Shown: piece by piece, positions 1 to 10,867 of the stretch
Layout of the letters: each line of letters begins with the position of its first letter
How positions within the stretch are numbered: position 1 is the first letter of the stretch
Assembly (NCBI GenBank): GCA_012845835.1
Contig: JABAKD010000002.1
Coordinates: 7,372,603 to 7,436,602, forward strand
Direction of reading: 5' to 3'
DNA length: 64,000 bases
Source: Undaria pinnatifida
Lineage: Eukaryota; Sar; Phaeophyceae; Laminariales; Alariaceae
Translations under genes and position numbers: made by a program
Notes under the pieces: generated by a model
Told to the model about the DNA's origin: nothing
The model's input: the letters and a program-made list of their open reading frames with translations, nothing else
The model's database searches: none

Positions 1-284
1 TATCTTGTTTGTCTGCGCTTTTCGACTTCGCAATAGGCGCGGTCACGGCGAAGGTGCACTCAATGAACCACGCAAACTCTGCCAAAAAACCTAATGTGGA
101 GAAAAGCAAAACTGCTACCGTTTTTTTGCTACCGGGAAAAGAACACGACGAAACTCATGCCAAAAAACGATCGACCTGCTTTCGACGATTCTGGGACAAG
201 AATTCCCGTCATTCAAAAACCATTTCAGACGAAAAATGCCACCTATATATCGTAGAACGCCCTTTTCTTTGGTCTTGCAATGGC

Positions 285-480
285 TCGGGATCACTCGCGC
301 GAGTGACCCTCCCCCTCCTTCGCGGTCTAACAGCTCTTGGGTTATAACTTCGCTGTATTGATTCCGCGTTGGAATGGTGAGCTACGCTGCACAAAAAAAA
401 AATGGCCTGGTGTGTGCGTAAGTGTTTTTGAGTTTTTTTCCCCTCAGGTAGGTGTAGAGTCACTCTCGTGCGAGTGCCTC
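285..480 (+). repeat. Palindrome-containing miniature element (CACTCGCGCGAGTG family)
   Basis: Order of landmarks: 'ggctcgggatcactcgcgcg' palindrome, a cytosine-rich stretch with 'ttcgcggtct', 'gattccgcgttggaatgg', 'gagctacgctgc', then 'agagtcactctcgtgcgagtg' at the far end. The same order recurs at 990-1195 and 9575-9725, and in reverse at 55455-55660 and 58545-58760. Each end carries its own small palindrome. No protein frame is conserved between copies, so it is probably a non-autonomous DNA element. Confidence 0.6.
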
Positions 481-989
481 CAAATACAGTAGTAGTAGCA
501 GCAAAGAAGGGGCGGTGTATGTGATACTACGACAATGCCGTACCTTTGATCCGAGTTTTCCGAGGCGCATCCTCACATGAGGAGCCCCACACAGACCCCA
601 CCCAAAAAAAAAACATGAGATATTGAGAACAGTAGAAGATGGAAAACGCAGCCCGATGAAAAAAAAACCTGCGGCGGCCTAGGCAAGAAAAACAACCACA
701 AAATGGTATACCTGGTATCAGACAACAATAATACTTGACATTCCCACAATTTCATTCACTTAAGATAAGTTGGAGGAGTCGCCCGTAAGGTAAGAAGCTC
801 CGACGATTGGTGGGGAGGTGGAGGAACCCCGGCGTCAGTCCGATTTTTTTCTTTTTTTTTTTCTGTTTGCCGTGGCGTGCGTCTTCCGCACCTTTCGAGT
901 CTCAACGCACTGGTTGCTCGTGAATTGCCCCTTGATTGATGAGTGACCCCACGGTAGAGGGGTCCGTTTTTTTAAGGGCCTCTTTGTTC

Positions 990-1195
990 GGTGGCTTGGG
1001 GTGACTCGCGCGAGTGACCCCCGTGTACCTTGCGGTAACAGCTTAATACTATTACGTCGTATAATACTATTATAGTGATGTGCTTAACATTCTCGACATG
1101 AGTCCGCAACGGGGTGGTTAGCTACGTTGCGCCAAACCAACCAACTACCTGACTTGTTTTGGTCAGTGAGCTACAGAGGCACTCGTGCGAGTACG
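990..1195 (+). repeat. Palindrome-containing miniature element
   Basis: Same landmark order as the copy at 285-480: 'gggtgactcgcgcgagtgac' palindrome near 1000-1020, 'gagtccgcaacggggtggtt', 'agctacgttgcgcc', and 'ggcactcgtgcgagt' near 1178. It lies in the block of copy A (about 968-1640) that copy B lacks, so it may have arrived after the duplication or been lost from B. Confidence 0.6.
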
Positions 1196-1276
1196 ATAGT
1201 GTGATGGTATGATGATAGTATGCTAGAATGATCCTAGTAAACACCAGGTAGTGAAAAAGGGGGGCGCATTTTCATC

Positions 1277-1638
1277 GGACGTGTGCTACGATAGGAGGTG
1301 CACCGCTTTTTTTTTCTGAGCGTTCCTCAATTTAGGAGCTCAACCCCATTGCGACCTGAAACCCGTTTTCTTCGACAAAATTCCTTGGGTTTAGTATGGG
1401 GAGGGGCTGGGGGGCTCTAAAGGGGTCAAGGACCTGCTCCAAAAATTGTTTTGGAGAAAAATCAAAACCGCTACTTGTAACACCGCAGAAAAAACGCCAT
1501 GGCCTAGGTGCACAACAAGAATCATAGAAAATCAATGTGGTATAATCGATGAAGATTTTTGGGTTAAGGAGCCCCGTCATTCAGGAACGAATATAGACGA
1601 ACAAAAAAAACATGCTATCTCTATCTTAGCACGCGTCC
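1277..1638 (+). mobile_element. Miniature inverted-repeat element (GGACGCGTGC family) carrying a nested TTAA-type element
   Basis: The left end GGACGTGTGCTACGATAGGAGG pairs with the right end CTATCTTAGCACGCGTCC. The body matches the 271 bp copy at 6462-6732: 'ggcctaggtgcacaac' and 'gggttaaggagccccgt' are shared. This copy is about 90 bp longer because another short element sits at 1340-1429, exactly where the other copies read GAGCTTAAGAC. It has no coding capacity. Confidence 0.8.
1340..1429 (+). mobile_element. piggyBac-like miniature element nested in another miniature element
   Basis: The insert is flanked on both sides by TCAA and its ends read CCCC...GGGG. The empty site in sister copies (for example 6519-6530) is GAGCTTAAGAC, so a four-base TTAA-type target was duplicated and later changed, or converted, to TCAA on both sides. 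Similar 86-134 bp elements flanked by TTAA occur at 15270-15355, 35340-35425, 48769-48902 and 57053-57141. A TTAA target is the hallmark of the piggyBac superfamily; the assignment of this short element is inference. Confidence 0.7.
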
Positions 1639-2233
1639 CACGGCGGGGGTGCAGCAGATTCTAAGAAATTTCTGAAGCTCCCAACAGGAGGAGAAGCTCA
1701 AAATACTCTCTCACCCGACACACGGCGACATTCGTAGGGCATTCGATCGCGCAACCCGACCAACGCTCCTCCTATTATATACGATTATTGTAATGGTACT
1801 AAAATGACTACATGCTCGTAAAAGTATCAGGCCACATCACAAAACCGATGGTTTTACATTCGAGGAGCTCAACCGGCCAAAAAGGCAACTCCTACCGGGG
1901 AAGAGGGGATGGCTCCCTCTTTTTAGGTTGTGTTCCTTCACTCACCCACACTATCATGTGAGCGGACGCCGACGTCTCTTTTGATGGGACGACGAACTGG
2001 GCCATTCTGAAGTCATCAGGATTAGCGGAGAAGGACGATGGCACCCCTTCTCGCAAATAGTAAATAGTTCTCGCGTACTCGTAGTTGTTGTTGTTGCGCC
2101 TGAGGGAAGGAAAAGCAAAGATTACAAAACAAAACAAAAAACAGATAAGGTACAGTCAGTATCATAGTCGTATTCGATTTAAACAGTTACCCGTAAAAGG
2201 TACACACAATGCACTCGACACCATTATGTAAGA

Positions 2234-3954
2234 GTATTGGACGGGGACACAAAGTGTCCCCGCCAGGTCTGCCAATTGGAGCAGGTCCTCGGTGAGTACT
2301 CACTTTGTTAACCTTGGCAGAGACGCAGCTTTATTCGATTCCACCAGAGCCCCGGATAGATTCTGAGATCCGAGGCACGTGCCTCCGATCTATTTCCTGA
2401 CTATCCCAAATATAAAACGCCAACCTTATCATACGAAACCTATAAAAAATATATCAATTCGAATAATTACAGGCCTTTCGAGGCCGAATCATAACACCAG
2501 CCCACCCTGATGAGCACATATGCAGAAATATGGGAGATCCGGGAAACTCCGGTTCTACGAAGTAGACCATGAGTCGAAGATGCGGCTCCTCAAAACCCGC
2601 TCCCACACCTCTAACGGTCTGGCTATGGCGCCAGGAACACGCGAAGAAAAACAGTTGAAGAAAACGCAGGCCCTACAACAAGGCAAAAGCCACCCATCAA
2701 AGACCTGCTGCGTACCGCCGGTGTGGCTGGGGGGGGGCAGAAAGGGCTCTAGAACCTGCCGCATACCGCCGGTGTGGCGGGGGGGGCAGGAAAGGCTCTA
2801 CGGCAAACCAACAACAGAAAAGGTACTATGGCAAGGCTAGCCCTCGTCGATATGGAGGGGAACACAGGCGCTAACACAAGGGAGAAGTCATGCGAAAAAC
2901 CTCCCGCGGGCCATCGGCATGGCGGGGGGTTAGACGAGGAAACGACAAACACCCGGATGGAAGGTGGCCGCACTTACAGCCCCGCGAGGGGGGGAAGTGT
3001 CTAGCCGAAGGGCAAAGTACAACCAATACAACACACAAAAGATAAAAGATGGCACTCAGGCTCGTAAATAGCCCTGTACCACGTTGCGCGCAAACAGGGC
3101 ACCCTGGTCGCCCCCCGGCCCTGGGCTGAGGATGGCGTCGGCAGAGCGAAATGGAACAACGACGAAAAAGCGGCAGCCGTTCGCCCCAGATAGCGGAGTT
3201 TTACCCGAACCCTGGCCCGGCACTGAGCAGGGGGTTCGGCAGGACGAAAAGAAAAGAAAATAATGAAAGAACTGCCCCAAAACCAGACCAAAACTCTCAG
3301 AACACCACAAACAACCCGAAGACAAATACTCAACCTCATAACCCCAACAATATGGACAACTATCGAGGAGTGGTGGCGGCTTGAAAGTCGTTTAGCCACG
3401 GCCGCGCCTCGAGATTCATCCACGTCACGTTGGACCCCCCGAGGAAACGCGCTGGCGATGTGAACTTGCAGGCACCAAGAGCCTCGTACGGCTCCTGTCG
3501 AAGTCACGTAGCGCGCCGGGAGAAGAGGAAGTTTAATCGGTCCCGGGTCGTTCCGAAAGCGGACCAGGTATACTTTGTCCTCGGTAGTGCTCGCGGTAAT
3601 TTTTCCGAGCCACCATAACCCATCGTCTCCCTTGTACCAAAAGTGGGCTCCCTTTGGAAGCACCGTGTCGTGGTGGTGACGGAAAAAATCGGCGCGTGGA
3701 ACACAAGCGCAGCCCGGCGCTAGGAAACGTTCCCCGTTGTTTCGGGAGAGCTCGCGCTGTGCCGCCCCGATCGGCATTCGGCGGTAGAGGCGGTTGGTTT
3801 GGCGGTGCTGGTCCGGGGTTCCGGCCCAATAGCGCAAGATGTGGGAACCGGAGAGGTGGAGGTCCATTTCCCGCTTCCTGGAAGGTTCGGAGAGTCCCGC
3901 CCAACGCGTCTTGCATAGCACCGCGATGACGCCACCTCGCCCCCGATCCAATAC
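2234..3954. mobile_element. Copy-A-specific 1.7 kb element with short terminal inverted repeats
   Basis: Copy B lacks this block: sequence ending near 25590 runs straight into the equivalent of 3955. The outer ends are inverted repeats, left GTATTGGACGGGG and right CCCCCGATCCAATAC, the same with one extra base. The left end also holds a hairpin (CGGGGACAC-aaa-GTGTCCCCG, 2241-2261). Inside are TATA-like 'tataaaacgcc' at 2411, a 51 bp tandem duplication at 2695-2797 around 'accgccggtgtgg', a purine tract ending at 2997 followed by TGTCTAGCC (like a polypurine tract plus LTR start), and the minus-strand frame at 3001-3867. It may be one TIR element with captured retrotransposon parts, or a composite. 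Target duplication is not clear. Confidence 0.6.
3001..3867 (-). CDS. Transposon-derived protein with a Tudor/chromo-like C-terminal domain
   Basis: An open frame runs from 3951 to a stop at 3001; the first ATG is at 3867, giving 288 residues (MDLHLSGSH at the start). The conserved core lies at roughly residues 65-155. It contains GAHFWYKGDDGLWWLGKI, then KVYLVRF, DPGPIKLPL, ARYVTSTGAVRGSWCLQVH and RDVDESRGAA. This aromatic, small-barrel pattern is like the Tudor/chromo-type tails seen in retroelement polyproteins of brown algae and other stramenopiles (recalled, not searched). Downstream of the core the sequence becomes compositionally odd (valine/phenylalanine-rich, then proline/arginine-rich), so the true reading may end or splice earlier. 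It probably binds chromatin or guides integration. It lies wholly inside the copy-A-specific insertion, so it belongs to a mobile element rather than to the host. Upstream polymerase or integrase domains are missing, so the element is not autonomous. Confidence 0.55.
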   Translation of the reverse strand: MDLHLSGSHILRYWAGTPDQHRQTNRLYRRMPIGAAQRELSRNNGERFLAPGCACVPRADFFRHHHDTVLPKGAHFWYKGDDGLWWLGKITASTTEDKVYLVRFRNDPGPIKLPLLPARYVTSTGAVRGSWCLQVHIASAFPRGVQRDVDESRGAAVAKRLSSRHHSSIVVHIVGVMRLSICLRVVCGVLRVLVWFWGSSFIIFFSFRPAEPPAQCRARVRVKLRYLGRTAAAFSSLFHFALPTPSSAQGRGATRVPCLRATWYRAIYEPECHLLSFVCCIGCTLPFG

Positions 3955-4963
3955 GGTATACGTAGTGCACCCGATTAAAGTGTGGCTCGGGTGCGGTTAT
4001 TGCGACTGAGCGAAGGGAATCGAGGGAGAAACACGATTGATAGAACTACCAGGTATGTATCACACAGATGTAAAGTAAAATTTACCCGATATGACCAGTA
4101 CCACATAATATTAGTAGACTAGCATTATTTATATGCCCTGTAGTGTATATAGTTACAAGTAGTAAGAACGTTATGCCCCCATTTATTTCACTACATTATA
4201 CAAAGGCTCCGCATGGCTGCCGGCTTTCGCCAGCAACCATGCGTTGGACAGGACAAGGCAGCACGACGACTTGTTCGATTCAATATTCGATAGAGCATAA
4301 ACCGTTACCACACACAGTCTACGCGTAAACTATGTAAAGTAATGCCAAGATGTGACATATAGACTGGCAATGGACTACTAAATACTGCCGTTTCTTACGT
4401 GACTCCGATCCCGATCTTCATCATATTTTGATCGGATGAATCTGAGCCTCCATGCAGACTCACCCTCTAGTCTAGCCACGAAGAGACGTGTCGAGTGAGT
4501 TTTTTTATGTTTCGACTCGATCGAGCATCCGGGGCCAGCAACGTGGTGACCATGTTTGCTGCATGTTCTCTACGTAGCCACTAAAAGAGGCATCTGCCAT
4601 ACCATGCATGGTAATATATCCACTACAGTAGATCCGAGGCTTGCAGACCGACCCTCTGTGTAGTCTACAGTCTGATCGTGGAGATACTTACTACTTGCTG
4701 ACGGTGTTCCAGGTGTGAAACACGGCGTCGCTGCCTTCATCATTCAACTTCTCGAATGTTACTATAATGCTGCTGCTGCTTGTTGCTGTAGATCGCTCAC
4801 TTTGGTAGATAGAGTAGTACGATATAGCACGTAAGAATCAGGCAGATAAGACTTTCCGGCTCGAGGTATAGACGAAAAAAAAGTACAATACCTATGGCCA
4901 TTTTTGTCTGATCGCTGATCGTTCATTGGCCGGGGATCATACATAAAGTATATGGGGACAATT

Positions 4964-5470
4964 GGATCCCATCCCGGGATCAGAATCCATCAACGAATAT
5001 GCGACTCCGACACCCCGGGAACGAACACAAATACCACCAGGATCTATACCCTCCCGCACGGTGTGGAAACCCCAACCCACCGACCGGCCGATCTCTCATT
5101 GGCTAGGAGTCGTATGTACAGAATCAGCTCCACCCGGCGAGGATAGAGTCCCATCTCCAGTCCGGAGGTAATTGTTTATCTCTAAAATTAAGACAAACCG
5201 GGGAAGAAAACCGACTTCTTTCGGGCCGACACCGCCTCGCACGGTGTCGAAACCCCAATCGCGTTGGCTAAAATCGCTGATTGGTTCGAGCTCCACCGCG
5301 CCGCCCCACCTAGAAGGTATAAGGTCCCATCCCCGGTTCAGAAATCCCTCGAATCTGTACAGCTCCAACAACGCGGGAAATATAACGATGATCTCCCGGG
5401 TCGACACCGCCCCGCACGGCGTGTAAATCCCAACCACATAGGCTTACTCCTGATTGGATGGTAGGCGTTT
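4964..5470. repeat. 178 bp tandem repeat, about three copies, present only in copy A
   Basis: Units start at 'cccatcccgggatcagaatc' (4968), 'tcccatctccagtccgg' (about 5149) and 'tcccatccccggttcagaaa' (about 5325), so the periods are about 181 and 176. Each unit includes 'cgcacggtgt' and a diverged 'ttggctaaaatcgctgattgg'. Copy B has one remnant, 'gggccccatcccggga' near 26762, directly joined to the sequence that follows 5666 in A. Either A expanded or B collapsed. Confidence 0.75.
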
Positions 5471-6461
5471 ACTCAATAAGCTCGCAATATGTTTTGATCA
5501 ACTCGGGTTTTCTCGCACATTACTAGCATAGGGCAAAACCTAGCAACGCGACCGCAATTGGACCAAGTGTACTTCTTTGCAGAATAGAACGCACAAAAAA
5601 GCGATTTTGAGCTTGTATCAGGTTATTGTGCCGAGCAAACACGCTCAAAATGAGGATAAGTAACACTTGAACAGCACCACACAAACGCCATAGAAATGAA
5701 CGAATTAGAGCGATTTATGTATACTGACCAGTAACAACAGTCAGTAGCCAGCGCACGGCTCTGCCAACCACACAACGAGGCGGTCGAAAACACTATTATA
5801 CCTTGAGAAACACACCTTTAATACTGCACCCACGCTTGTGGGGACAAACATATTTGGGATTAGTGTGGAATATTTATGCGGTCCTGAAAGATGGACCAAT
5901 GCGGACAGACTCGTTGGAGCGGCAATGAAAAATAACGACAAAACATACATGGTTTCCCCTGAGATTTGTAAAATTGACTCCATTGTACTTTTGTTGCCTC
6001 CAGTAGTAGCCAGCGTCACAACACAGCACACACAGCACGGCAAAACACAGCACATCTACACACTGCGTCCGCGACGGTTTCCTATTGATCAAGCAGGGCG
6101 GACTGGCGCCGATATCACTGCTGCTGCCGGTATTGCTCGGAACTTGACAAAGCCTGATACAATTTTTATCCCCTACCGCTGTTTAAAGGAGCCACTCCGT
6201 CGTATTTTGCCTTCGACCACTCTTCAAACCATGGTTCAAAGAAAGTCTCGAGAGCATCTATTGCAGGCACACACGAGATTTTGTACGTAGATGTCGTAGA
6301 ACATATGGCACGAAAAGCACGCCATCATTTTCTCGCGCGCTAGGCTGCGGGATAAGCAAGCCATCCATCTCTGCATTACAACGAATGTCTCGATCCCGGC
6401 CGAGCTTCGTGGCGGTGCTCTTGGCATCCATCTTCGCTGCGCTGGCTCTGTTTTTAATCGA

Positions 6462-6732
6462 GGACGCGTGCTACGATAGAGGTTCACCACTTTGTTTCTT
6501 AATACTACCCCTCTATTTGGGAGCTTAAGACATACCTCTCCCAAAGACTAATTTGGAGAAAATATAAGACTGCTATGATACCGGATGAAAAAGCCTGTGG
6601 CCTAGGTACGCAACGAGAATCAGGCAAAACAACAAAATGGTCTCCATTTTCGACAATTTTGGGTTAAGGAGCCCCGTTATTCAGAAACCATTTTCGCCAA
6701 AAAACGGTATAACTCTATCGTAGCACGCGTCC
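6462..6732 (+). mobile_element. Miniature inverted-repeat element with perfect 20 bp TIRs
   Basis: The left end GGACGCGTGCTACGATAGAG (6462-6481) is the exact reverse complement of the right end at 6713-6732. The 271 bp body includes 'gggagcttaagacatacctc', 'gatttggagaaaatataaga', 'ggcctaggtacgcaacgaga' and 'gggttaaggagccccgttat'. No frame is conserved. The counterpart in copy B is 28381-28650. No clear target duplication is visible. Confidence 0.85.
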
Positions 6733-7189
6733 TGTATGTGCCCGCGAGGTACTTGAAAGAGCCACCCCTCTTGCGAGTGGTGAAAAACTCAAAATCAGGT
6801 AGTAAAAACGGACGTATTAATGTGTATTAACATCCCTCCTACCGTAGCCAGGAAGATTGCGCATCGCGCTAAGTGGGCACATCACAATGTCACGGTTGAG
6901 GCCACTCACCAGCAGTACTGCCCATCGGGGAACACGTGCTGAAGCCAGGACCCGGGTGGCACCTACAAAAATACATCAAACCACACAACACAACAACATC
7001 GTGTTCGAGGGAGGCGGGGCGCGGTTTTAGCTGTCAACTTTGCTCAAAGGTAGTGATTGGGGGGTGAGGGCTAGACCTCGGCAAGTGAGGAGTTCCTGGG
7101 GACATTTCGTTGCACGCGTATACCGTAGCATGCATCTCGATGAAGGGTCATTCCCGCCGAGTGCGAGGGTGAATGGTGGAGGTGGAGCG

Positions 7190-7400
7190 GCAGGGGGGGA
7201 GGGGTGTACTCAGTATGTTCATGGCCGTAATCGTATGGCCATAGACCCTCGCATCCCCACTCTGTCGGGACGGGGCACGTCGGGTTTTCACCAACCAGAG
7301 GCCGACAGTGCTTGCACCAAGCGCGAAGCGCCGTGCGGTGCTCGGCGAGTCGCATAAAGGGTGAACTCCATCCTTCCAAGAACCGCTCGTAAGACGGACT
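7190..7400 (+). repeat. Dispersed repeat 'catgGCCGTAATCGTATGGCCAT'
   Basis: About 200 bp containing 'ggccgtaatcgtatg', 'gggacggggcacgtcggg', 'gcttgcaccaagcgcgaagc', 'ggtgctcggcgagtcgcat' and 'ccgctcgtaagacggact'. Related copies lie at 8020-8210 (diverged), 29130-29345 and 58325-58500; shorter pieces ('catttcatgcacggcc') recur at 10616-10710 and 30535-30640, twice in tandem each time. The open frame through it is preserved only in places and I read it as non-coding repeat. Confidence 0.55.
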
Positions 7401-7605
7401 TCGGCACCTTGTGCCTACTTTCTTGCTTACGGATGACAGCGCCAATGAGTTACTTTGTTTTCTGGTGTGGCCACTCCAGATAGAGCAATGGATATTGCTA
7501 TGATCGTGCCTCGTTGATGTCTTACCATGAGGTGGGGGGGGGGGGGGGTAACAATTGCATCATGCACGGCCGCAATCCGTGGGACAGTTAAACACGTGCA
7601 ATACG

Positions 7606-9458
7606 GTATCTGGGAGCACAAATTGTTTCCTGGGGCTCCATGCTTGAGCAGCTCTATACCCGACCCAGAACCTACTTTTTGAGGGAATGAAAGTGCAACC
7701 CGAGAAACAAGCGCATAGCACTAGGTGTAAAACGGAAAAAAAGCGCGAAAAAAAAGGAAAATGGCATTCCAGCGATATTCGGTTGAGGAGCCCGCAATCT
7801 CGCCAATTAATGTGGCTGCGATATAGATAGCTTTCGTCTTAAAACACTGACATATGGCTCTAATTTTACATTTTGGGCTAACAATTAGTTTGTATGACTG
7901 ACTGTCAACTAAGCGTTTAACTGTTTTGTCAGTGCTAAGACATTGCCAAAAATGTCAGTTATAAAACTCAAGTTTAATTGTTAGCACAATGCCAAAACGT
8001 GCAATTAATACCTCTAGCATGGCACGCGTCCGTATACCCCTCGCATCCCTACAATTCAGGAACACGAATCTGGTTTTCACCGACCAGACAGGCGTTGCGC
8101 GCGACAAGCTTGAGAGCGCCGCGAGGTGTTCGGCGGGTTGCATGAGCGCGGTGGAGATGCATCCTACTAAGAACCGCTCGTGAGACGGACTCCGGCACCT
8201 TGTGGTGCGTATCATGGTACTTTTGTTTGCAGCATGGATGTCGGCGTTGCGTGACTTGATCGGGGGAGGGGACGGTGTATCCCGTACACATGTTGGGACG
8301 CGCATGCGGTGTGGTAGGTAAGGGTGGGCGTATCAAACTTGTTTTTAGGCTCCTCACCTTCAGGATACGTAGAGCGATCGAGCAATTGAGGTAGCACATT
8401 TACGCCGGTACGGCTCTGACTTGCACGGGGTTTCTCATCGAGGGTGTACTCAATGCCGAACAAAAGGGTATGGTACTACGGGGGATCTTCATAAATACCA
8501 ATACCCCCTTGTTCACTAGTGTGTTGGAGCTATCAAACTACATATATACTATCATACTACCATACTATCGTACTATACATACTGTCATATACTTGCAAGG
8601 ATGACTCCGTACCTCACGGAAGAAAATAGCTAAGGCCATTTGTTTTGGCACAGCGTACCTTACCGTTCTATCGCGTGCGGCTTGATAAACATATCTGAAA
8701 GTTAATGCGCGGCACTGAAAGCTTAACAACACAACAAAGCAACGGGGGGGGCCATTCGCGCGCCGAGTGATCCCGAGCCACTGAAAAAAAAGAAGCCCCA
8801 ACAGTGACCCCCCCTACAGTACCATACAGTAATGTATCAGGGTTATATTTCGGGCGTGTGGCGTAAAAGAGTGTTACCTCTATCATCGTAGAACGCTCAA
8901 AACGTAGCGGACCTATGAGGCTATTGTAGGGGGGGTGTATATTATTTTCCACTGCTGCTGGCTTTGGGCCACTCACCCGAGTGGTTCTGTACCTCACAGC
9001 CCAACAGCCTTCCGGGATTTTTTTCAACCCAGCGTAGCTAACCATTCCACGGCAGGTGTCGTCGTCGCAATCGAAGTGTATGAAAAAAGAAAAAACCTAA
9101 TACTGCAAAGGAACAGGGAGGTCACGAAAAGGAACAGGGAGGTCACGCTCGCGAGAGTGAGCCTTCACCCACCGATAAAAATGGCCCTAACGACGACCCC
9201 CTCCCTTTGGTCAGGGCGTGCGATGCTGTCTATCCGGCAGTGTCAAGCTTGAGTCTCATGCCAGACCGTGCCTACAGTACGGGGCGGGGTCACTTTTTGG
9301 GCGTTTTTCATCGATGGGTTGGGCTCACTCGCGCGAGTGACCCCCCTTTGTTCCTTGTGTGGTCTCAAGCTTTCGTGGTTTTGCTCCGAGAGCGATATGG
9401 AACCATTCTTCTACGGAGTGGTAAGCTGCAGTGCGCCAATCAAGTAGCCTCGTGATAC
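7606..9458 (+). other. Copy-A block missing from copy B; no gene seen
   Basis: Copy B passes from about 29526 to 29540 where A has this 1.85 kb. It contains a diverged copy of the 'caccaagcgcgaagc' repeat (8020-8210), the stretch 'ctctagcatggcacgcgtcc' (about 8012-8030) resembling the right end of the GGACGCGTGC family, and pieces of the CACTCGCGCGAGTG family (8745-8775, 8960-9160, 9320-9345) with a short tandem 'aaaggaacagggaggtcacg' at 9105-9145. Either it was deleted in B by exchange between repeats or built up in A. Confidence 0.6.
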
Positions 9459-9574
9459 TAGTACGCAGTGAGGTACAGAGTCATCCCGGTGGGTGTCTAA
9501 AACCCGGCGGCGAAAACGAGCGTGCCCTCCGTACCGCAGGGGGGCCCCTTTTGGGGCCTATTTTTTCAGTGGCT

Positions 9575-9725
9575 CAGGGTCACTCGCGTGAGTGATTCCC
9601 TGTTACTATTCTTTTGTAATATAGTGACATGAATCCGCAACGCAATAGTTGGCCACGCTGCGCCAAGCATATCGCGTAAAGTATTTTCGTCAGTGAGGAC
9701 AGAGTCACTCGTGAGAGTGGCTCAA
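9575..9725 (+). repeat. Palindrome-containing miniature element
   Basis: Landmarks in family order: 'ggctcagggtcactcgcgtg' at 9574-9593, 'gacatgaatccgcaacgcaa', 'ggccacgctgcgccaagc', and 'agagtcactcgtgagagtgg' at the far end. Copy B keeps only one end here (about 29640-29670). Confidence 0.6.
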
Positions 9726-10867
9726 ATCTCATACCTGGTAGTGAAAAAGGGGGGCGTATCAACATCCCCCCTACCGTAGCCTTAGTATCGTGCTGTTTAA
9801 TATTTTTCGATATGAAATCCCCAATGGGATGGTTGGCGGGGCTACGCCAAGAAGCCAACCGTCTCGTTTGTTTACGTTAACGAGGTACAAATCCAGTCGT
9901 GCGAGTCACCCAAACCTCGGCAGTGAAAAAGGGTATACCCCTTTCTTACCGTTGTAGCCGTTTTACCCCCTCCTTACCGTAGCCTTGACTGCCAATCGCA
10001 ATATACGACGAGGAGGCATGAGGCATGTGCATCTACGATGAACCGAACCCGTTTCTTGTTAGGCAGTAAGTAGTCGACGTCTCCCCCGATAGATACACCG
10101 GGTTTAACTGCTGAGGTCGAATGCCACAAGGGACATTGCCCTTAAACAAACGACTACGTCCAAAGTGGGATAGGGCGAGTTGGTGAAAAACTCGATGCCC
10201 CATTCGAAGAGTAGTGGAAGCGCTGAACATTTAGCGCGACCAGAACGAAGGCACGCGTACCGGGGGAAGGGATGATACCTGTGGCCACGGCTTGTTCAGA
10301 CCGACTTCCAAGGGGGCCCCTCGTACGAGTTGAGTTGAACAGTAAAAAACATTGATCAAGCACACGAAACAGCGTCGGCAGCTCAGTCCGGGTCTTAACA
10401 ATTCCTCCTCACCTTTTTCGCGTCTCCACTTCCTTTTACATGCGTAGCTAGTTTCATGGTCTTGGTTTGGTCCGCGAGGGCTGACCATGAATCCCACGGC
10501 ACATAATAGAGCTGGCGTGTATTCGTTTTCGTGTATTCGTTGCGCCTGCATGCCGCAAAGAGGGTTAGCGGGGAATGCAGAAAGATGCGTATCAAGGGGG
10601 GAGAGGGTGTACTCATTTCATGCACGGCCAGCAGTCGGATAGTCATAACCCTTGCCTCATTTCATGCACGGCCCCCAGCAGTCGGATAGCCATGTACGCT
10701 CGCCCCCCTTGAATGTCTGGACGAGGGGGGGCGGGTAACAAGGGGCGTTCAGCAGGTGGGGGTGGCAATGGGGGAGTGATGACCAAGTACTTCGGTGTTG
10801 TACAGGCTGGGCCAGCAAATATCAGCTTTATACTCGTTCTGCGTTTTCCCAACCATTTGGAACTAAA

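Noticed and set aside
2520..3004. Plus-strand frames in the 1.7 kb element as a gag-like protein
   Set aside because: Basic and glycine-rich, but two frames overlap, the tandem 51 bp duplication explains part of the openness, and no zinc knuckle is present.
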